DNA of 64,000 nucleotides, taken from positions 22,015 through 86,014 of the forward strand of contig NZ_JAGSXH010000015.1 in NCBI RefSeq assembly GCF_018283645.1. The letters are read 5' to 3'. Under the pieces are notes generated by a model. It made no database searches. It had not been told where the DNA came from and saw nothing but the letters and a program-made list of their open reading frames with translations. Below, one piece after another: positions 47,046 through 55,551 of this stretch; position 1 is the first letter of the stretch, and each line of letters opens with the position of its first letter. This DNA comes from Actinocrinis puniceicyclus (lineage in GTDB: Bacteria; Actinomycetota; Actinomycetes; Streptomycetales; Catenulisporaceae). Position numbers and translations under genes: made by a program.

Positions 47046-49841
47046 GTGCCGCCGAGCAGTAAGGCCCGGAGCGGGACCAGCGCGCCCGCGCGCCGTCTCG
47101 TCATCGTCGAGTCACCGGCCAAGGCCAAGACGATCAAGGGCTACCTGGGTCCCGGGTACACCGTCGAGGCAAGCGTCGGTCATATCCGCGACCTGCCGAC
47201 CACGGACACGAAGCACAAGATCCCGGCGGCGATCGCCAATCAGCCCTGGGCCAAGCTCGGAGTCGACGTGGATCACGACTTCGAGACCGTGTATGTGGTT
47301 TCCGACGGGAAAGACGACCAGGTCAGGAAGCTCAAGCAACTGCTCAAGGACGCCGACGAGCTGTATCTGGCCACTGACGAGGACCGCGAGGGTGAGGCCA
47401 TCGCCTGGCACCTGGAACAGGAGCTGAAGCCCAAGGTCCCGGTGCGCCGCATGGTCTTCCACGAGATCACCAAGGACGCGATCCAGCGTGCCGTGGCCAA
47501 TCCGCGGCAGATCAACATGCAGTTGGTCAGCGCGCAGGAGACCCGTCGAGTGCTGGACCGGCTGTACGGCTACGAGGTCTCCCCGGTACTCTGGCGCAAG
47601 ATCACCAACGGTACGTCGGCCGGCCGCGTGCAGTCGGTGGCCACCCGCCTGGTCGTCGAGCGGGAGCGGGAGCGGATGGCCTTCGTGCCCGCCGCGTACT
47701 GGGATCTGACCGCCCAGTTCGATACGCAGCGCGAAGGCGACGGCCTCAACTCGGTCGACCCGCACACCATGAACGCGCGTATCGCCTCCGTAGGCGGCGT
47801 CCGGGTGGCGCAGGGCCGCGATTTCGGCCCGGATGGCGCGCTGAGGTCCCGTGGCGGGGTCGTCCACCTGGATGAGGCGGCCGCTCGCGCGCTCGCGGCA
47901 GCCCTAGCGGACACCGAATTCACGGTGACGTCCGTCGAGAGCAAGCCGTACCGTCGCTCGCCCTACGCGCCGTTCCGCACCACGACGCTTCAGCAGGAAG
48001 CGGGGCGCAAGCTCGGCTTCGGCGCCCAGCGCACTATGCAGGTCGCGCAGAAGCTGTATGAGAACGGCCACATCACCTACATGCGCACCGACTCGATCAC
48101 ACTGTCCGAGACGGCGATCACGGCCGCCCGTGCACAGGTGCGGGAGTTGTACGGCGCCGCCTATCTGCCGGACGCGCCGCGTCGCTACGAATCCAAGGTG
48201 AAGAACGCCCAGGAGGCGCACGAGGCGATCCGGCCTTCCGGCGACAGCTTCCGTACCCCGGCGCAGACAGGGCTGACCGGCGACGAGTTCCGGCTGTACG
48301 AGCTGATCTGGATGCGTACGGTCGCCTCGCAGATGAAGGACGCGACGGGCAGTTCTGTGACCGTCCGCGTCGGCGGAGACGCGGCCGACGGACGCGCGGT
48401 CGAGTTCACCGCGTCCGGCAAGATCATCTCGTTCCACGGCTTCCTGAAGGCGTACGTTGAGGGATCCGACGACCCCGACGCCGAGTTGGACGACCGCGAG
48501 CGCCGTCTGCCCGCGGTCGCGCAGGGCGACCCTCTGGCCGCGACCGAGATCGAGGCGGAGGGCCACTCCACCAAGGCGCCCGCGCGCTACACCGAGGCGT
48601 CCCTGATCAAGGAGCTGGAAGAGCGCGAGATCGGTCGACCTTCGACCTATGCCACGATCATCAACACGATCCAGCAGCGTGATTACGTGTTCAAGAAGGG
48701 CACGGCGCTGGTTCCCTCCTTCCTGGCGTTCTCCGTGGTCGGCCTGCTGGAGAAGCACTTCGGCTCGTTGGTCGACTATGAGTTCACCGCGCGCATGGAG
48801 CAGGATCTGGACCGCATCGCGCGCGGCGAGGCCGAGCCGGTGCCGTGGCTCAAGCGTTTCTACTTCGGCGACGGTGACGCGCTGGAGGGGCTCAAGGCGC
48901 TGGTCACCGACCTCGGCGGGATCGATGCCCGCGAGGTGAACACCTTCCCGATCGGTGAAGGCATCGTGCTGCGCGTCGGCAAGTACGGACCCTACGTCGA
49001 GAGGCTCGGCCCCGACGGCTCAACGCTCGCGCGTGCGAACGTGCCCGAGGACACGGCACCGGATGAGCTGACACCTGATGTCGCCGAGGAGTTGTTCTCA
49101 CGGCCGACCGGCGACAGGGAACTGGGTGTGGACCCGGCGACAGGGCACATGATCGTTGCCAAGGCCGGCCGTTACGGCCCTTACGTCACCGAGATACTTC
49201 CCGAAGCAGCACCCCAGCGAACGAAGAAGGGGTCTGGCAAGAACGCGATCAAACCGCGCACCGGCTCCCTCTTCAAGGACATGTCGCTCGATGACGTGGA
49301 CCTGGACACGGCGCTCAAGCTCATGTCGCTGCCACGGGTCGTCGGCGTCGATCCCGCCTCCGGCGAGGAGATCACCGCGCAGAACGGCCGCTACGGCCCG
49401 TACCTCAAGCGCGGCACCGACTCCCGGTCGCTGACCGACGAGGAACAGATCTTCTCGATCACGTTGGACGAAGCGCTCGCGATCTATGCGCAGCCGAAGG
49501 CCCGCGGCGCGCGGGGCACGGCCAAGCCGCCGCTGCGCCAGTTCGGCGCGGACCCGGTCTCCGGCAAGCCGATCTCCGTCAAGGACGGCCGTTTCGGCCC
49601 GTACGTTACGGATGGCGAGACCAACATCACCGTGCCGCGAGGCACCTCGGTGGAGGAGTTGACCGAGGAGCGGGCGATCGAACTGCTCGCCGAGAAGCGG
49701 GCGAAGGGACCGGCGCCGACGAAACGCGCCGCCAAGAAGAGCGCCCCAGCGAAGAAGACGGCCGCGACCAAGAGCACCTCGGCGAAGAATGTCGCGAAGA
49801 AGACGGCCGCGACGAAGAAGACGGCCTCGTCGCCCTCCTGA
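47046..49841 (+). CDS. topA: DNA topoisomerase I
   Basis: This 931-residue type IA topoisomerase relaxes negative supercoils. It has a Toprim domain (LVIVESPAKAKTIKGYLG, ATDEDREGEAIAWHL), and the catalytic Tyr345 in HITYMRTDSITLS. Instead of zinc fingers it has several C-terminal repeat domains with GRYGPYV/GRFGPYV-type motifs (residues about 640-880) and a Lys/Ala/Thr-rich tail of about 45 residues (KKTAATK repeats), both typical for actinobacteria and involved in DNA binding. The start is GTG 47046. The 213-nt leader contains a hairpin, GAGGGGTATCCCCTC, just before the gene. It is essential in relatives. Confidence 0.98.
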   Translation: MPPSSKARSGTSAPARRLVIVESPAKAKTIKGYLGPGYTVEASVGHIRDLPTTDTKHKIPAAIANQPWAKLGVDVDHDFETVYVVSDGKDDQVRKLKQLLKDADELYLATDEDREGEAIAWHLEQELKPKVPVRRMVFHEITKDAIQRAVANPRQINMQLVSAQETRRVLDRLYGYEVSPVLWRKITNGTSAGRVQSVATRLVVERERERMAFVPAAYWDLTAQFDTQREGDGLNSVDPHTMNARIASVGGVRVAQGRDFGPDGALRSRGGVVHLDEAAARALAAALADTEFTVTSVESKPYRRSPYAPFRTTTLQQEAGRKLGFGAQRTMQVAQKLYENGHITYMRTDSITLSETAITAARAQVRELYGAAYLPDAPRRYESKVKNAQEAHEAIRPSGDSFRTPAQTGLTGDEFRLYELIWMRTVASQMKDATGSSVTVRVGGDAADGRAVEFTASGKIISFHGFLKAYVEGSDDPDAELDDRERRLPAVAQGDPLAATEIEAEGHSTKAPARYTEASLIKELEEREIGRPSTYATIINTIQQRDYVFKKGTALVPSFLAFSVVGLLEKHFGSLVDYEFTARMEQDLDRIARGEAEPVPWLKRFYFGDGDALEGLKALVTDLGGIDAREVNTFPIGEGIVLRVGKYGPYVERLGPDGSTLARANVPEDTAPDELTPDVAEELFSRPTGDRELGVDPATGHMIVAKAGRYGPYVTEILPEAAPQRTKKGSGKNAIKPRTGSLFKDMSLDDVDLDTALKLMSLPRVVGVDPASGEEITAQNGRYGPYLKRGTDSRSLTDEEQIFSITLDEALAIYAQPKARGARGTAKPPLRQFGADPVSGKPISVKDGRFGPYVTDGETNITVPRGTSVEELTEERAIELLAEKRAKGPAPTKRAAKKSAPAKKTAATKSTSAKNVAKKTAATKKTASSPS

Positions 49842-49990
49842 GCGGTGTCGGCCGGCTGCCGCTCACCGATCCGCCACCGCCGTTTCGCCGCCTCGGGCGG
49901 CACGTTGTCCGGCCGGTTGTCCGTGCCGAGAAGTAGGCTGTCAACGCGGGATGAGCGGCCGGCTGAAGCGATAAATGGAGGGCGGTCGGG

Positions 49991-51406
49991 ATGCGGGCCA
50001 GGCTGAGCCGGATCACGGCCGCGGCGACCGGCGGGTGGCGCCCTTCGGCGGCGCGGCCCTCGGCGCACGCGCTGCCCGGCTGGTTCATCGCGGTCGAGGG
50101 CGGCGACGGCGCGGGCAAGACCACGCAGATCGACGCGCTGGCCAGGTGGCTGCGCAAACGAGGCTTCGACGTGGTGACCACCCGTGAACCGGGCGCCACC
50201 GTGCTCGGCGCGAAACTTCGCGAGATCCTCCTGCACACGAAGGACCGTGAGCCCGTCGGCGCCCGGGCCGAGGCGCTGCTTTTCGCCGCCGACCGCGCCG
50301 ACCACGTGGAGAAGGTGGTTCGCCCCGCTCTGGAACGCGGGGCGATCGTGCTCACCGATCGGCATGTGGACTCCTCGATCGCCTACCAGAGCGGCGGGCG
50401 CGGCCTTCCGGTCGACCAGATCGCGGCGCTCTCCGAGTTCGCGACCGAGGGGCTGCGGCCGGACCTGGTCGTGTTGCTGGATGTCGACCCGCAGGTCGCC
50501 TGGGAGCGGGCGCAGACCCGCGGCGGCGAGCCTGATCGGCTTGAGGCGGAACCCGAGCAGTTCCACGGCAGGGTGCGTGAAGCGTTCCGGTCTCGCGCCG
50601 CCGCTGACCCCGACCGATACCTGGTGGTGGATGCGGCGGAGCCGCCCGGTGTCATCATCGCGATCGTGCAGGACCGGCTTGAGGAGCTGCTCCCCCTCTC
50701 GTCGCAGGAACAGGCGGAGGCCAGGGCGCGGGAGAAGGCGCTGCGCGAGGCGGAGAAGGCGGAGTTGCGCGAGCGAGAGGCGCGGCTGGCTGCCGAGCGC
50801 GCGGAGGCCGAGCGCGCCGAACAGCGGCGGCGGGCCGAGCAGGAGGCCGCGCGGCAGGAGGAGGAACGCCGCCGTGAGCAGGCCCGGCAGGAACAGGCGA
50901 GGCGGGCGGCCGAGGAGCGGGCGCGATACGAGAGGCAGAAGGAAGAGGAGCGCCGCCGCGCCGACGAGGAGCGCAGGGAGGAACAACTTCGTGAAGCCGG
51001 ACGGCGTGAACAGGCCGAGACCGACGCCGAGCATCGGCGGCAGATCGAACTGGCCGTTCGTCAGATAGAGGCGCGAGCCAAGGGCGCGGCACGTGAGCGG
51101 GCCGCCCGGGAGTTGCCACCCGGTGCAACCGCGGCCGCGGCCACAGCCGCCAGGAGGAGTGTGGACCAGCCCGGGTCCGAACCCGATGAGGCCGGGAGCG
51201 ACGTTGCGCAGTCCGATGCATCCGCGTCTGCCGGTATCGACCAGACGGCGGTGCTGCCGGTCGATCTGGAGCCGACCCAGGCTCTCAGCGCGCTGCCTGA
51301 CGGTCTCAGCGCCGACCGCGGCGGGGTTGACGTCGACGACGACGATGATGATGATGATGCGCCGCGTAGCCGGTGGCATCTGAGTTTGGGCAAGAGGAAA
51401 CTGTGA
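49991..51406 (+). CDS. tmk: thymidylate kinase with long charged coiled-coil tail
   Basis: This 471-residue protein begins with a 30-residue basic leader, then a complete dTMP kinase domain (31-235): P-loop GGDGAGKTT, TREPGATVLG, TDRHVDSSIAYQSGGRG and LDVDPQVAWERAQTR. Residues about 240-375 form a Glu/Arg/Gln-rich coiled coil, and the tail ends with a run of eight Asp near 450. Ordinary Tmk is about 210 residues; Streptomyces members also carry large extra domains, but the arrangement differs. The stop overlaps the GTG of the delta prime subunit gene (GTGA). The enzyme makes dTDP; the tail could mediate interaction with the replication machinery, which is only a guess. Confidence 0.93.
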   Translation: MRARLSRITAAATGGWRPSAARPSAHALPGWFIAVEGGDGAGKTTQIDALARWLRKRGFDVVTTREPGATVLGAKLREILLHTKDREPVGARAEALLFAADRADHVEKVVRPALERGAIVLTDRHVDSSIAYQSGGRGLPVDQIAALSEFATEGLRPDLVVLLDVDPQVAWERAQTRGGEPDRLEAEPEQFHGRVREAFRSRAAADPDRYLVVDAAEPPGVIIAIVQDRLEELLPLSSQEQAEARAREKALREAEKAELREREARLAAERAEAERAEQRRRAEQEAARQEEERRREQARQEQARRAAEERARYERQKEEERRRADEERREEQLREAGRREQAETDAEHRRQIELAVRQIEARAKGAARERAARELPPGATAAAATAARRSVDQPGSEPDEAGSDVAQSDASASAGIDQTAVLPVDLEPTQALSALPDGLSADRGGVDVDDDDDDDDAPRSRWHLSLGKRKL

Positions 51407-52620
51407 CGCGGCCGGGTGGCGCCTGGAGCGCGTTGATCGGGCAGCCTGACGCCGTCGAGCGGTTGCACGCGGCGGCGCGGTCGGCTCGGGCGGTGTTGGC
51501 CGGTGCTTCCGGCGCGGCCGTGGCGGCCATGACACATGCCTGGCTCTTCACCGGGCCACCGGGATCCGGTAGGTCCACCGCCGCGCGGGCGTTCGCAGCG
51601 GCGCTTCAGTGCGCTGATCCTGGTGTCCCTGGATGCGGCGACTGCCAGGACTGTCACACCGCCTTGGCCGGAACGCATCCCGATGTGACCGTCGTCTCGA
51701 CCGATCAGCTGACCATCGGGGTCGACCAGACTCGGGGACTGGTGCTCGGCGCGGCCATGTCGCCATCCCGCCGCCGCTGGCAGGTCATCGTGGTCGAAGA
51801 TGCCGACCGGATGACCGAGGGCGCGGCGAACGTGCTGCTCAAGGCGATCGAGGAACCCGCGCCGCGCACCGTGTGGATCCTGTGCGCGCCATCCACTGCG
51901 GACATGATCCCGACCATCCTTTCCCGCTGTCGGCATCTCGCCCTGCGCACTCCGTCGCCGGATGCGATCGCGGACGCGCTCAGCGGGACCGAAGGGGTGG
52001 ACCGTGAACATGCCCGTGCCTTCGCGAAAGCGGCTCAAGGCCATATCGGCCGCACCCGCGCCCTTCTGCTCGACGCCGCCGCGGCGGCCGGACGTGCCGA
52101 GGCGCTGAGGCTGCCCACCGAGGTCGGGGATGTGGGGCGAGCGCTGAGGGCGGCGCAGAGCTTGGTCGACGCCGCGGCGGCCGAGGCCAAGGCGATGAGC
52201 GACGCGCTCGACGCCAAGGAGACCGAAGAGTTGAAGGTGGCCCTCGGCTATGGCCAGGGCAAGGGATCCGGCAGCGCGCGCGGGGTCGCCGGCTCGGCAG
52301 GAATTCTCAAGGAACTGGAGACCAAGCAGAAGCGGCGCGCCACTCGCACCCAGCGCGACGCACTTGATCGAGCGCTGATCGACATAGCCGCGTTTTACCG
52401 GGACGTGCTCGCCCAGCAGTTCGATCGTTCAGGTGGGCAGGAACTGCGCCTCGTACACGAGGATCACGCGCGGCAGACCCGCGCCATCGCCGAGAACTCG
52501 GACCCTGCGGCCACACTGCGCCGGATCGAGGCTGTGCTGGAGGCGCGCAAGGCCATCGCCGCGAACGTCGCACCGCTGCTCGCTGTCGAGGCGATGGCGC
52601 TGACCCTGCGTACCGGCTGA
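51403..52620 (+). CDS. holB: DNA polymerase III subunit delta prime
   Basis: This 405-residue clamp-loader subunit has an AAA+ fold with a degenerate P-loop GPPGSGRST (Arg instead of Lys), a zinc-binding cluster CADPGVPGCGDCQDC, VVEDADRMTEGAANVLLKAIEEP and SRCRHLALRTPS. Loss of the Walker Lys is normal for delta prime, which does not hydrolyse ATP. GTG 51403 overlaps the tmk stop, with AAGAGGAA upstream. The pairing with tmk is a conserved bacterial arrangement. It belongs to the replicative polymerase holoenzyme. Confidence 0.94.
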   Translation: MTRPGGAWSALIGQPDAVERLHAAARSARAVLAGASGAAVAAMTHAWLFTGPPGSGRSTAARAFAAALQCADPGVPGCGDCQDCHTALAGTHPDVTVVSTDQLTIGVDQTRGLVLGAAMSPSRRRWQVIVVEDADRMTEGAANVLLKAIEEPAPRTVWILCAPSTADMIPTILSRCRHLALRTPSPDAIADALSGTEGVDREHARAFAKAAQGHIGRTRALLLDAAAAAGRAEALRLPTEVGDVGRALRAAQSLVDAAAAEAKAMSDALDAKETEELKVALGYGQGKGSGSARGVAGSAGILKELETKQKRRATRTQRDALDRALIDIAAFYRDVLAQQFDRSGGQELRLVHEDHARQTRAIAENSDPAATLRRIEAVLEARKAIAANVAPLLAVEAMALTLRTG

Positions 52621-52622
52621 CC

Positions 52623-52667
52623 GTCGTGCTCACCACGGTCGCACTCAGCACGGTCGCGCTCACCACG
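52623..52667 (+). repeat. 15-bp degenerate tandem repeat
   Basis: GTCGTGCTCACCACG is followed by two imperfect copies (GTCGCACTCAGCACG and GTCGCGCTCACCACG) directly after the holB stop. It is short, non-coding, and may be simple slippage. Confidence 0.6.
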
Positions 52668-52764
52668 ACGACCGCCGCCGACCACGAGGCCCGCTTGCGC
52701 GGTTGACGGCATTGGTTCGGCGTAGCCTTAACGGCGCGGGTCAGGACGACTGAAAGAGGCGCAG

Positions 52765-54324
52765 ATGGCGCAGCGGCTGGGCTTCAACAGACGTGCGGGG
52801 CAGGCGGCTCTCGCCGCCGTCTTCGCTGTCACGCTCGCCTCATGCACCGACGCCGGTAGCCGCTCGCTGCCGGTCGCGAGCATTCGCGATTCGACCCCGA
52901 ACCCCTCCGGCGCACCCAGCGAACTGATCAACTACTACAAGCAGACCATCAGTTGGTCGAACTGCGGCGGCGGATTCCAATGCGGCTCGATCAACGTCCC
53001 GCTGGATTACAGCAGGCCGAACGGCACCACCATCCGGATCGCGATCGTGCGCAAGCCGGCCGCCGACGAGACGCACCGGATCGGCTCGCTGCTGGTCAAC
53101 CCGGGCGGACCCGGCGGTTCTGGTATCGCGTACGCCCGCTCGCCGCGAGTGGTGAGCGCCGCCGTCGCGGCCCGCTACGACCTGATCGGCTTCGACCCGC
53201 GCGGCGTGGGTCAGTCCACGGGCGTGCACTGCCTTAACGACAGCCAGATGGACGCCTTCCTCAACCTGCCGCCGGATCCGAGCAGCGCCGGCGAAGTCGC
53301 CCAGGAAGCCAGTCAGGCCAAGACCTTCGCTGCGCAGTGTGAGAAGAATTCCGCGGCCCTGTTGCCCTACGTGGGCACCGTCAACGCCGCCCGTGACATG
53401 GATGTGCTGCGCGGCGCGCTGGGCGACAAGAAGCTCTACTACCTCGGCAAGTCTTACGGTACCTACCTCGGCGCGACTTACGCCGACGAGTTCCCGCGAA
53501 ACGTCGGAAGGCTCGTGCTCGACGGTGCGATCGATCCTTCGCTGACGGCCGATCAGCTCAACCTCGCCCAGGCGACGGCCTTCGACGCGGCGCTACGCCA
53601 GTTCGCCGTCGACTGCGCGATGCACGCGGGTTGCCCTCTCGGCCGCGATCCTGACACCGCCGGCTTGAGCCGGCTCAAGACCTGGGTGGACGGCCTCGGC
53701 GCGCACCCGATCCGTGGCGACGGGACCAGGATGCTGACCGAATCGCTGGCGATGACAGGCATCGCGGTCGCCATGTACGACCAGTCCTGGTGGCCGGACC
53801 TGCGTGTGGCTCTCACCTCTGCTTACTCCGGCGACGGCGCCACGCTGCTGACCATGGCGGACGCTTACAACAACCGCGTGAACGGCCACTACCAGGTCAA
53901 CGAGACCGAGGCCAACTTCGCGGTCAACTGCGTGGACCATCCCGGCGAGGCGACCGGCGTCACCGGCATCGAGCGGGACCTTCCGGCGTACGAGAAGGCC
54001 GCGCCCTTCTTCGGCAGCATGGTCGCCTGGTCCTCCCTCCCGTGCGCCTACTGGCCTGCCGCACCCGATGCCACGCCGCACCCGCTGCGGGCCGTCGGAG
54101 CGGCGCCGATCCTCGTGGTCGGCACGAACCGCGACCCGGCGACCCCGTACAGTTGGGCACAAGGGCTGGCCTCCCAGCTCAAAAGCGCCACGTTGCTCAC
54201 TATGGACGGCGATGGCCACACGGCCTATCTGCGCGGCTCGACCTGTATCAACAACGCGGTCGACACCTATCTGATCTACGGGAACGTCCCCGCTGAAGGA
54301 ACTGTGTGCAAGCAAGGGCGGTAG
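52765..54324 (+). CDS. secreted lipoprotein alpha/beta-hydrolase peptidase (SlpD/TAP type)
   Basis: This is a 519-residue exported serine peptidase of the tripeptidyl-aminopeptidase/SlpD family (S33). The signal peptide ends in the lipobox LASC with Cys27 as the lipid anchor. Motifs are VNPGGPGGSG (oxyanion), YDLIGFDPRGVGQST, the nucleophile Ser230 in GKSYGTYLG, Asp in GTNRDPATP and His in DGDGHTAYL. Cys pairs are spread through the mature protein, as expected for an extracellular enzyme. The ribosome site GAAAGAGG precedes ATG 52765. It follows the tmk-holB pair, as in Streptomyces. It removes peptides from N-termini outside the cell. Confidence 0.94.
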   Translation: MAQRLGFNRRAGQAALAAVFAVTLASCTDAGSRSLPVASIRDSTPNPSGAPSELINYYKQTISWSNCGGGFQCGSINVPLDYSRPNGTTIRIAIVRKPAADETHRIGSLLVNPGGPGGSGIAYARSPRVVSAAVAARYDLIGFDPRGVGQSTGVHCLNDSQMDAFLNLPPDPSSAGEVAQEASQAKTFAAQCEKNSAALLPYVGTVNAARDMDVLRGALGDKKLYYLGKSYGTYLGATYADEFPRNVGRLVLDGAIDPSLTADQLNLAQATAFDAALRQFAVDCAMHAGCPLGRDPDTAGLSRLKTWVDGLGAHPIRGDGTRMLTESLAMTGIAVAMYDQSWWPDLRVALTSAYSGDGATLLTMADAYNNRVNGHYQVNETEANFAVNCVDHPGEATGVTGIERDLPAYEKAAPFFGSMVAWSSLPCAYWPAAPDATPHPLRAVGAAPILVVGTNRDPATPYSWAQGLASQLKSATLLTMDGDGHTAYLRGSTCINNAVDTYLIYGNVPAEGTVCKQGR

Positions 54325-54382
54325 ACCGGCTACACTTGTGCACCGGTCGGTGAGCGCCACATCAGCGAGCCGTGCCAGCATC

Positions 54383-54456
54383 GCCCCCTTAGCTCAGTCG
54401 GCCAGAGCGACGCACTCGTAATGCGTAGGTCATCGGTTCAATTCCGATAGGGGGCT
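54383..54456 (+). tRNA. tRNA-Thr (anticodon CGT)
   Basis: This is a 74-nt cloverleaf. The acceptor stem is GCCCCCT/AGGGGGC with discriminator T, the D-arm has AGCTCAGTCGG, the anticodon stem is ACGCA/TGCGT with loop CTCGTAA giving anticodon CGT (codon ACG), and the T-arm contains GGTTCAATTCC. CCA is not encoded. A terminator hairpin follows at 54470-54497. Confidence 0.95.
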
Positions 54457-54469
54457 CTGCTCTGACCAG

Positions 54470-54497
54470 GGCGGGAACCTCGCAACGGGTTCCCGCC
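54470..54497 (+). terminator. terminator of tRNA-Thr
   Basis: GGCGGGAACC (54470-54479) pairs with GGTTCCCGCC (54488-54497) around an 8-nt loop, followed by a mildly T-rich segment (TTCGTCGTT). It starts 14 nt past the tRNA. Confidence 0.8.
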
Positions 54498-54645
54498 TTC
54501 GTCGTTCACCGACTGATTTGCCCATGAGTCACGTTCTGGATCTCCGCTCGGCTATCGACGAGGCCGTGCGATGCTCCGCCTGCCGCGCGAAGTGTTGACC
54601 GCCCTGCGCCGGGGGCGCATCTCGCCGAATGCGATGATCGGACGC

Positions 54646-55338
54646 ATGGTGGATGCGGTGCTGTTCGATTTCTCTGGGACGCTCTTTCATTGCGAGTCGG
54701 CTGAGTCCTGGCTGCGCGCGGCACTGGCACAGGCCGGATTCGCCGCTACGGACGCGGAGGTGGCTACATACGCGGCGCGGCTGCACGAAAGCGGAGGGCA
54801 GCCGGGCGGGCACAGCGAGTTCGACGTGCCAGCGCATCTGGCCGACTTGTGGGCGCGGCGGGACCTCACGGCCGATGACCATCGTGCTGCGTATACGGCA
54901 CTGGTCGAGCGCGCCGAGTTGCCGTGGCCCGGGCTCGCGGACGTCTTGTACGAGCGGCATTGCGCGCCTGAGGCATGGGAGGCATATCCGGACACCATTG
55001 CCGTACTCAAGTTGCTGCGGGACCGCCGTGTGCCCGTCGTCGTCGTGTCCAACATCGGCTGGGACTTACGCACCGTGTTCAAGCACTTCAACGTCGATCA
55101 TCTTATCGCGGGGTACGTGCTTTCGTACGAGGTCGGGATGAAGAAGCCTGATCCGGCTGTCTTCGGGCTCGCGTGCGAGCTTGCCGGGTGTTCGCCCGCG
55201 GACGCATTGATGGTCGGCGACAACGCGATCGCCGACGCCGGAGCCGCGGCGATCGGGTGCTCGTTCCGGCTCGTCTCGCACGTGCCAGCTGCGCAGCGTC
55301 CCAGGGCCTTGTTGGACGCCGTCGGCGAATGCGGGTAG
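54646..55338 (+). CDS. HAD-superfamily hydrolase with DxS active site
   Basis: This 230-residue HAD protein has motif I as LFDFSGTLF, where the second catalytic Asp is replaced by Ser10, motif II as VVVSNIG, motif III Lys in KKPDPAVF and motif IV as MVGDNAIAD. A helical cap lies between residues 15 and 95. The Asp at +2 is the general acid in phosphatases and mutases; Ser at this place occurs in some actinobacterial HADs and suggests different or weaker chemistry. ATG 54646 is chosen because the fold begins three residues later; ATG 54634 and 54571 are in frame upstream. It is monocistronic between tRNA-Thr and the NlpC/P60 gene. Confidence 0.85.
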   Translation: MVDAVLFDFSGTLFHCESAESWLRAALAQAGFAATDAEVATYAARLHESGGQPGGHSEFDVPAHLADLWARRDLTADDHRAAYTALVERAELPWPGLADVLYERHCAPEAWEAYPDTIAVLKLLRDRRVPVVVVSNIGWDLRTVFKHFNVDHLIAGYVLSYEVGMKKPDPAVFGLACELAGCSPADALMVGDNAIADAGAAAIGCSFRLVSHVPAAQRPRALLDAVGECG

Positions 55339-55348
55339 GAGCGTCGTC

Positions 55349-55380
55349 CCACCGTTCCACCGTTCCACCGTTCCACCGTC
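55349..55380 (+). repeat. 8-bp tandem repeat, four copies
   Basis: CCACCGTT is repeated three times, then a fourth copy ends CCACCGTC. It lies 11 nt after the HAD gene stop. It is a simple, probably slippage-prone repeat. Confidence 0.9.
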
Positions 55381-55436
55381 CAGGGCATCGCGCCTGACAG
55401 AGCAGCCTGCACGGCAAACTAGCTGACGGTTAATCA

Positions 55437-55477
55437 CACCAAGTCAATGTTTAGGTATGCATGCGAGTGACTTGGTG
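55437..55477. promoter_or_regulatory. inverted repeat upstream of the NlpC/P60 gene
   Basis: CACCAAGTCA (55437-55446) and TGACTTGGTG (55468-55477) form a perfect 10-bp inverted repeat with a 21-nt AT-richer centre, about 75 nt before the gene start. It could be an operator or an RNA hairpin in the leader. I do not recognise a c-di-AMP (ydaO) riboswitch here, although such RNAs precede many cell-wall hydrolase genes. Confidence 0.5.
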
Positions 55478-55551
55478 CGTGTCAGAAGAAATGACCATCT
55501 GGTGCCAGGGCACGATCGACGGGATGGACTCGTCGGCCGTGGGAGGTGCTG

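Noticed and set aside
55381..55551. A c-di-AMP (ydaO) riboswitch before the NlpC/P60 gene
   Set aside because: The leader has one simple inverted repeat but none of the ydaO motif sequences that I can recognise.
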